A stretch of 10,110 nucleotides of DNA from contig JAOXYB010067767.1 in assembly GCA_028565635.1 (NCBI GenBank), forward strand, positions 1 to 10,110, read 5' to 3'. Below, in pieces: positions 7,001 to 10,110 of this stretch. The notes under the pieces are model-generated. The model saw nothing but the letters and a program-made list of their open reading frames with translations. It did no database searches and was not told where the DNA came from. This DNA is from Phoronis ovalis (Eukaryota > Phoronida > Phoronidae). Position 1 is the stretch's first letter. Each line of letters opens with the position of its first letter. Both the position numbers and the translations under genes were made by a program.

Positions 7001-9551
7001 CAAGTAGCTCTAGTAGATGTTTACAAAAACAAAACACCATCCTGTCGTAATCAATGTTCTATTCTTAGTTTATTATTTTTATCACATGATGCTTTCATGT
7101 GCAAGAAATACATATTTTTATTTCTAACTATGTATAAATTTAAGATGTTATTAGAAATTATGAACACAGTTGATACATAACAATAGACTGCAGCACAAAG
7201 TATTGATATGTAATGCAATTGTTTTGTAGGTGGTCTCAAATAAACCAGATGAGCCTATGCAGGGTAGGTATGCTTAAAGTCATGCGACTCTTTTCAGAGC
7301 AGAACTATTTACAAATAATCCATACTTGCAGTAGGAAATTCAAAAGGATACCTTCTTGCGACTAATTGTGTAAGAGGTTATTGTGTATGTGAGAGCTATA
7401 AATGGAATGACAGTTATTACATTATCTTACGATTATTATTAGCCGAATGTAATATAGTTATAGTGTAATAGTAATGTAATTATCGAGGTTATATCACATC
7501 ATGTAACAGTGATTATACTTAATTCTTATTGAACTTCTGTAATTACAGTTTTCAAATAATCCTTTGATATGTTTAGTGTTACTATATTGACTGTTTAATC
7601 AGATTTAAATTCCAGCTTGTTATCTGTTTTTTAAGCCTGATAATGAGGGTTCATAGAAAAATATTTCTAAACAATTTGTTTGATATGCAAAAATGTTATC
7701 TAATAGGTCACTTATGTATAAACATACAGACTTCTCAGTGCAACCGTATAAACAATTTCAAAATAATCTTCAATACATATATCACATAATTTTTGGTGAA
7801 ACATGCCCTTTTGTTACTGCATGAAGAGGTCTTGAGGATTATGAAAATATGGTTTCTGTTTATAGATGTCACTGAGTTTCCTACTAAATGTATTGAAAAA
7901 ACAGAGCATCTCACCATTAATGCCACAGTAACATTTATTGACTTTGAAGGAAGGTCTGATGGGGAATCTGTTAAGAAGATTTTGGCTCAATTGCGTCCAA
8001 GACAGTTGGTGAGTGTTTACTTTGAAAAAAATAATGCAAAACAAGTAATAGATACATTATACTTGAATCAGCTTGAATAAATTAGATTGAAATCTTTTTT
8101 ACTTTTTCCATATTCCCTTTGCTGCAGTTCTATTTTAAACTAGATTTTGGTCCATGGAACTCTAGAAGCCACGCAAGCAGTTGCCGTGCACTGTCGGCAA
8201 GCTGGTATTGTACAAGGTCAAGTATTTACACCGAGCCGTAATGAAATTATTGATGCAACAACTGAAAGTCACATATATCAGGTAAGAATTGGTCATCTTT
8301 CTGTTCATATTAAATGGGGATCAGAACTGTGTCATCTATATTTCTTTACGCAATAAAAGAGGATATTACAGAAAATGTTTGATATCACACACTATAAATT
8401 GTCATCCTATTTATTATTGCAAACTTGGCATATTATGGAATTCAGATAGAAACACTGCCAAAAGTGTGTTCACAGATAGTCTAGGTCAGCATTAGTCTTC
8501 TGTAGCAATGAGAATGGCAACATGTTTGATAGAGATTGCTTTCTGTTTGCCTTCTGCAACAAAGATTTTTAATTTCGCTGTATTATTATCTACAAGATCT
8601 ATTTATTACATATACAGTTACATTAGTTATTTTTTTTATAGGTTAAATTACGTGAGGCTTTGGTCAGCTCGCTTGATTTTGCCAAAACCAAGGAAGCTGA
8701 AGTAGCATGGTTGGATGCTATTGTTGAAATGACCGAAAAGAAAGCAGATACTAGTTATATGTATGAGCCAGAAGAAGGTGAAGTTACTGAAGAGTCTCAT
8801 AATAAAGCAAAAAGAAGACTAAGAGGTTAGTCACAATGTTTTGTAGCTTGTTGGGTAGCAAATCTTAAACTAGTCCCACATTGGTTCCCTTAGCTGTAAC
8901 AAGAATATCTACATAAACTGCGTACATGGCTAATACTCCTCCAGTTTCTTAATATTTGTGCCGTCTTGGAGGCAGCCAGCTTTATGATGAGTTCATATAA
9001 TTAATAATGCAAGTTGACCCAAAAGTAGAGAATAAATGACGTTTGGATACTCGTTAAAATCTCTTCCACACATCTTTTTTCAACAAAGAATGTATGGTAA
9101 TCAGAAAGTTTTCACCTGCAACGTATGAAGAATAAGGATTGTTACAGCTCTACAAATTTCAAAAATTATATGGATTAAGATAATAGTTTATAAAACAAAT
9201 ATCATATTGCGGAAAAATTTATGAAAATATTGAAATAGTTGAGAGGTACTTTAATTTACAAATTGAACTTTTACCATTTTGCAAATTGATAGCAAACCAT
9301 GCAATGCATTCTTCTACATCATGTTGTTCAGTGTTTTCTGTTTTTTTTCATTAGGGACATCAAAAGCTGGTGCAGATAATCTTGTCCCCACTCTTGAACA
9401 CATTCCTGCACACAAACTGCCAAGTCATAATTCAGTACTCATCAATGAACCAAAATTATCAGACCTTAAACAAGTCTTAGTACGAGCTGGAATTCAAGCT
9501 GAATTTGTGGCTGGCTCATTAGTATGTAATGGAACTGTAGCTGTGAAAAAG
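3872..9551 (+). CDS. CPSF2: CPSF2 (CPSF100), internal part of the spliced gene: ten exons, 412 codons
   Basis: Cleavage and polyadenylation specificity factor subunit 2 is a nuclear, catalytically inactive relative of the endonuclease CPSF73. Together with CPSF73 and symplekin it forms the nuclease module that cuts pre-mRNA 3' ends, including histone pre-mRNA. Ten exons (168, 104, 112, 104, 52, 34, 143, 138, 184 and 197 nt) splice with compatible phases into 412 uninterrupted codons that are colinear with human CPSF2 (about 780 residues) from roughly residue 330 to 750. Conserved landmarks are [59 protein letters not shown] and [14 protein letters not shown]. The start codon with the N-terminal MBL half, and the last exon with the stop, are outside the window. 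All ten introns with both or one end visible use GT...AG. I see no frameshift or in-frame stop, so the gene looks functional. Identification is by recalled family sequence, not by a search. Confidence 0.97.
4040..4738 (+). other. CPSF2 intron A-B (699 bp)
   Basis: Phase 0 intron from GTACAT to ATTTACAG. It is AT-rich with poly-T and poly-A runs, and I see no coding or repeat structure. The donor GTACAT is weaker than the others in this gene. Confidence 0.93.
4739..4842 (+). CDS. CPSF2: CPSF2 exon B: charged helical linker
   Basis: 34 codons plus 2 nt (fragment residues 57-90 and part of 91), phase 0 in and phase 2 out. It begins [15 protein letters not shown], corresponding to human LRKRVKLEGKELEEY, then runs into a Lys/Glu/Ala-rich stretch ([20 protein letters not shown]) that should form a charged helix. 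The acceptor is ATTTACAG at 4731-4738 and the donor is AA|GTTAGT at 4842/4843. The exon's first six bases, GTGAGA, themselves resemble a 5' splice site. An apparent ORF continues upstream and downstream of this exon, but those extensions are intron. Confidence 0.95.
4969..5080 (+). CDS. CPSF2: CPSF2 exon C: acidic serine segment and KTKHDLM
   Basis: 1 nt completing the Lys codon plus 37 codons (fragment residues 91-128), phase 2 in and phase 0 out. The product reads [20 protein letters not shown], then [17 protein letters not shown]. Human CPSF2 has the same arrangement: an SSDESD-type acidic run followed by KTKHDLM. The Ser residues followed by acids fit a casein kinase 2 type pattern, so phosphorylation is plausible but inferred. 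The acceptor is TTTTGTAG at 4961-4968 and the donor is GAG|GTAAAT at 5080/5081. The intron separating it from the previous exon is only 126 bp. Confidence 0.95.
5081..6173 (+). other. CPSF2 intron C-D (1093 bp)
   Basis: Phase 0 intron from GTAAAT to TTTTCATAG. The protein is continuous across it relative to human CPSF2, so no missing exon is expected. A 13-bp direct repeat, TTGCAGGGTTATT, occurs at 5757-5769 and 5838-5850. Both copies look like cryptic acceptors, but no plausible exon follows either. Nothing else is recognisable. Confidence 0.92.
6174..6277 (+). CDS. CPSF2: CPSF2 exon D: docking motif for CPSF160-WDR33 (PIM)
   Basis: 34 codons plus 2 nt (fragment residues 129-162 and part of 163), phase 0 in and phase 2 out. 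It encodes [19 protein letters not shown], then [15 protein letters not shown]. This aligns with human KGSFFKQAKKSYPMFP and IKWDEYGEIIKPEDF. In the human complex this short conserved segment of CPSF100 is the PSF-interaction motif, which tethers the nuclease module to the AAUAAA-recognising CPSF160-WDR33 platform. The aromatic and proline residues F, Y, P, F, W and Y are all kept here. The acceptor is TTTTCATAG ending at 6173 and the donor is AA|GTAAGG at 6277/6278. Confidence 0.96.
6278..6587 (+). other. CPSF2 intron D-E (310 bp)
   Basis: Phase 2 intron from GTAAGG to TTTTTAG. No repeat or coding signal is seen. Confidence 0.93.
6588..6639 (+). CDS. CPSF2: CPSF2 exon E: short linker exon (PEDF)
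   Basis: A 52-nt exon: 1 nt completing Lys plus 17 codons (fragment residues 163-180), phase 2 in and phase 0 out. It encodes [17 protein letters not shown]. Human CPSF2 continues WDEYGEIIK-PEDF at the same point, so PEDF anchors the assignment. The rest is a poorly conserved acidic linker. The acceptor is GTCTTTTTAG ending at 6587 and the donor is CAG|GTTGGT at 6639/6640. Confidence 0.9.
6640..7229 (+). other. CPSF2 intron E-F (590 bp)
   Basis: Phase 0 intron from GTTGGT to TTTTGTAG. It contains a small inverted repeat at 6767-6788 (AATCGATCAT, 2-nt gap, ATGATTGATT, one mismatch). Overlapping ORFs on both strands near 6965-7239 have no family resemblance and extend over splice sites, so they are not genes. 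Confidence 0.9.
7230..7263 (+). CDS. CPSF2: CPSF2 exon F: 34-nt microexon in the linker
   Basis: 11 codons plus 1 nt (fragment residues 181-191 and part of 192), phase 0 in and phase 1 out. It encodes [11 protein letters not shown], with the split codon G|AT giving Asp across the junction. It corresponds to the human linker that includes GDEPMDQD. The DEPM match, a good acceptor (GTTTTGTAG ending at 7229), a good donor (GG|GTAGGT at 7263/7264) and exact phase agreement with both neighbours support it despite its small size. The next nine codons after the junction match human just as well. Confidence 0.87.
7264..7865 (+). other. CPSF2 intron F-G (602 bp)
   Basis: Phase 1 intron from GTAGGT to TTTATAG. 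The part around 7410-7520 is rich in TAAT/GTAAT-type words with degenerate short repetition. No coding signal or transposon end is seen. Confidence 0.9.
7866..8008 (+). CDS. CPSF2: CPSF2 exon G: returning MBL strands with degenerate motif B
   Basis: 2 nt completing Asp plus 47 codons (fragment residues 192-239), phase 1 in and phase 0 out. It reads [20 protein letters not shown], then [14 protein letters not shown] and [13 protein letters not shown]. Human CPSF2 has VPTKCISTTES, VTYIDYEGRSDGDS and IKKIINQMKPRQL. In CPSF73 the matching site reads SAHTD and supplies a zinc-binding histidine. Here it is EGRSD, so the ligand is Arg, as in vertebrate CPSF100, which fits a non-catalytic role. The acceptor is TTTATAG ending at 7865 and the donor is TTG|GTGAGT at 8008/8009. 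An ORF running past 8008 reads into the intron. Confidence 0.96.
8144..8281 (+). CDS. CPSF2: CPSF2 exon H: VHG motif C and ESHIYQ
   Basis: 46 codons (fragment residues 240-285), phase 0 in and out. It begins [20 protein letters not shown] and ends [13 protein letters not shown]. Human CPSF2 has [20 protein letters not shown] and ETVDATSETHIYQ. VHG is the position of motif C in the CPSF73 family. Its histidine is retained here even though other zinc ligands of the site are lost. The acceptor is TTTTAAACTAG ending at 8143, with a modest pyrimidine tract, and the donor is CAG|GTAAGA at 8281/8282. The intron to the previous exon is only 135 bp. Confidence 0.96.
8282..8641 (+). other. CPSF2 intron H-I (360 bp)
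   Basis: Phase 0 intron from GTAAGA to a T-rich tract and ATAG. Open frames across 8289-8705 are read-through of intron into exon I in other frames and are not genes. Confidence 0.93.
8642..8825 (+). CDS. CPSF2: CPSF2 exon I: start of C-terminal domain and variable linker
   Basis: 61 codons plus 1 nt (fragment residues 286-346 and part of 347), phase 0 in and phase 1 out. The first part, [30 protein letters not shown], matches human [30 protein letters not shown]. The second part is a divergent linker with [10 protein letters not shown], related to human LEEGELKDD, ending in the basic run KAKRRLR. The linker up to the next conserved block is clearly shorter than in human. The acceptor is a run of Ts and ATAG ending at 8641. 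The donor is AGAG|GTTAGT at 8825/8826, the only choice that keeps phase with the next exon. Confidence 0.94.
8826..9354 (+). other. CPSF2 intron I-J (529 bp)
   Basis: Phase 1 intron from GTTAGT to TTTTTTTTCATTAG, with an especially strong pyrimidine tract. A human-type acidic block (around KSLFGDDEKE) would fall here or in its flanking exons, but no such coding sequence is visible. Confidence 0.92.
9355..9551 (+). CDS. CPSF2: CPSF2 exon J: C-terminal domain core
   Basis: 2 nt completing Gly plus 65 codons (fragment residues 347-412), phase 1 in and phase 0 out. It reads [40 protein letters not shown], then [20 protein letters not shown] and VAVKK. Human CPSF2 has [40 protein letters not shown] and EFVGGVLVCNNQVAVRR. 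The C-terminal domains of CPSF100 and CPSF73 pair with each other and bind symplekin. The acceptor is TTTTTTTTCATTAG ending at 9354 and the donor is AAG|GTAATA at 9551/9552. The expected final exon of about 30 residues is not visible in the remaining 559 bp. An upstream ATG in the same frame (9279) is intronic. Confidence 0.96.
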
Positions 9552-10110
9552 GTAATATTTTCCCAAATAGGTTAAAAGGAAGTTGTATAGTAATGTTTCC
9601 CATGTTGCTTAATGCCATTCTAAATGAAGGTTTGAACAGCTGCAATTTCTTTGTAGTATAGATAACAATAGCTGGTACATTTTCGTATAGTATCCATCAC
9701 AAATTCATCTCTTATAATGTTGTGTAAGGTCAGTAGAGTGAACTAGATCGAGAAAAAGTGGATTTTATGATTGTATTTGAGGGACACAGTCAATCAAATC
9801 ATTCGCATGTGTCGCATCATCAAGCTTGAAGCCCATTTGTATTTATAAGTAAGCTTTGCTGCAAGTGGTGCCTCAGCACATTATGAGGGACAAAATTAGA
9901 GTACGCTTTTACCTTTTTATGCCCATTACTATGTAATAGTGAACGGGCATATAGTCGTGTGGCGTCGGCGTATGTGACCTTTTCTTTTTGTTGCTATAAC
10001 GGCTTCAGCTTTCGTCAGATTATCTTCGTATTGTTTACAGGGTAAGTACAGGTCAAAGCGCAGGTCTGATGTAATTTTGACCTCGATTACTTCCAAGATG
10101 GCCGATTGGC
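9552..10110 (+). other. CPSF2 last visible intron, 5' part
   Basis: Starts at donor GTAATA, phase 0. Nothing matches the expected CPSF2 C terminus (around [21 protein letters not shown]), so the terminal exon lies beyond the window. From about 9919 the composition changes to a dispersed repeat. Confidence 0.85.
9919..10110. mobile_element. Dispersed repeat starting with an imperfect palindrome, cut by the window end
   Basis: At 9919-9950 a 32-bp imperfect palindrome has ATGCCC and GGGCAT at its two ends. It is followed by ATATAGTCGTGTGGCGTCGG and a more GC-rich stretch ending with CAAGATGGCCG at 10096-10106. An internal inverted pair, AGGTCAAA (10050-10057) and TTTGACCT (10076-10083), is present. 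This layout, a GGGCATATAG-type end followed by GTCG-rich sequence, is typical of short non-autonomous elements that I recall from mollusc and other marine invertebrate genomes. Family and full length are unknown. Confidence 0.55.

Noticed and set aside
7793-8080. 95-codon ORF as an independent small gene
   Set aside because: It is exon G of CPSF2 with intron sequence on both sides. The splice sites at 7865/7866 and 8008/8009 fit the neighbours' phases.
9279-9575. 98-codon ORF starting with an ATG and a hydrophobic, signal-peptide-like N terminus
   Set aside because: The hydrophobic part is the translated pyrimidine tract of the intron. Only 9355-9551 is coding, as CPSF2 exon J.
1-10110. A bacterial operon, CRISPR array, phage or novel defence system
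   Set aside because: The window has clear spliceosomal introns and an animal CPSF2 gene. No repeat-spacer pattern, Shine-Dalgarno sites or prokaryotic coding density is present.

Overview
The window is eukaryotic genomic DNA, almost certainly from an invertebrate animal. It is AT-rich and has short coding islands bounded by GT...AG splice sites with polypyrimidine tracts. It has no prokaryotic gene layout, no long open reading frames, and kilobase-scale introns carrying transposon-like repeats. The protein is animal-like. The short interspersed repeat ends at both edges of the window look like those I associate with mollusc, brachiopod or hemichordate genomes. That taxonomic guess is inference, and I cannot name a species.

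There is one gene on the + strand: the 3' two thirds of CPSF2 (CPSF100, the 100-kDa subunit of the cleavage and polyadenylation specificity factor). I can place ten consecutive internal coding exons at 3872-4039, 4739-4842, 4969-5080, 6174-6277, 6588-6639, 7230-7263, 7866-8008, 8144-8281, 8642-8825 and 9355-9551. They sum to 1236 nt (412 codons), join without a frameshift or stop, and follow the order of human CPSF2 from the end of its beta-CASP domain to about 30 residues short of the C terminus. The N-terminal metallo-beta-lactamase half lies upstream of the window and the terminal exon downstream. The fragment contains the end of the first MBL/beta-CASP part, a charged linker, the conserved YPMFP/WDEYGE segment that docks onto CPSF160-WDR33, the returning MBL strands with the degenerate active-site motifs, and most of the C-terminal domain.

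Bases 1-3871 are the 3' part of a long intron (at least 3.87 kb in view) that codes for nothing I can see. It holds two large foldback (inverted-repeat) structures. One is an old, diverged, nearly continuous palindrome at about 446-1133. The other is a younger element at about 2497-3363 with two 218-bp arms, about 93% identical by eye, around a 431-bp spacer. A remnant of a dispersed repeat lies at the left edge. Another repeat, starting with a 32-bp imperfect palindrome, runs from about 9919 off the right edge.

I found no tRNA, rRNA, CRISPR, operon, second gene or convincing new system. The most notable material is the pair of intronic foldbacks and the structural details of this CPSF2 orthologue.
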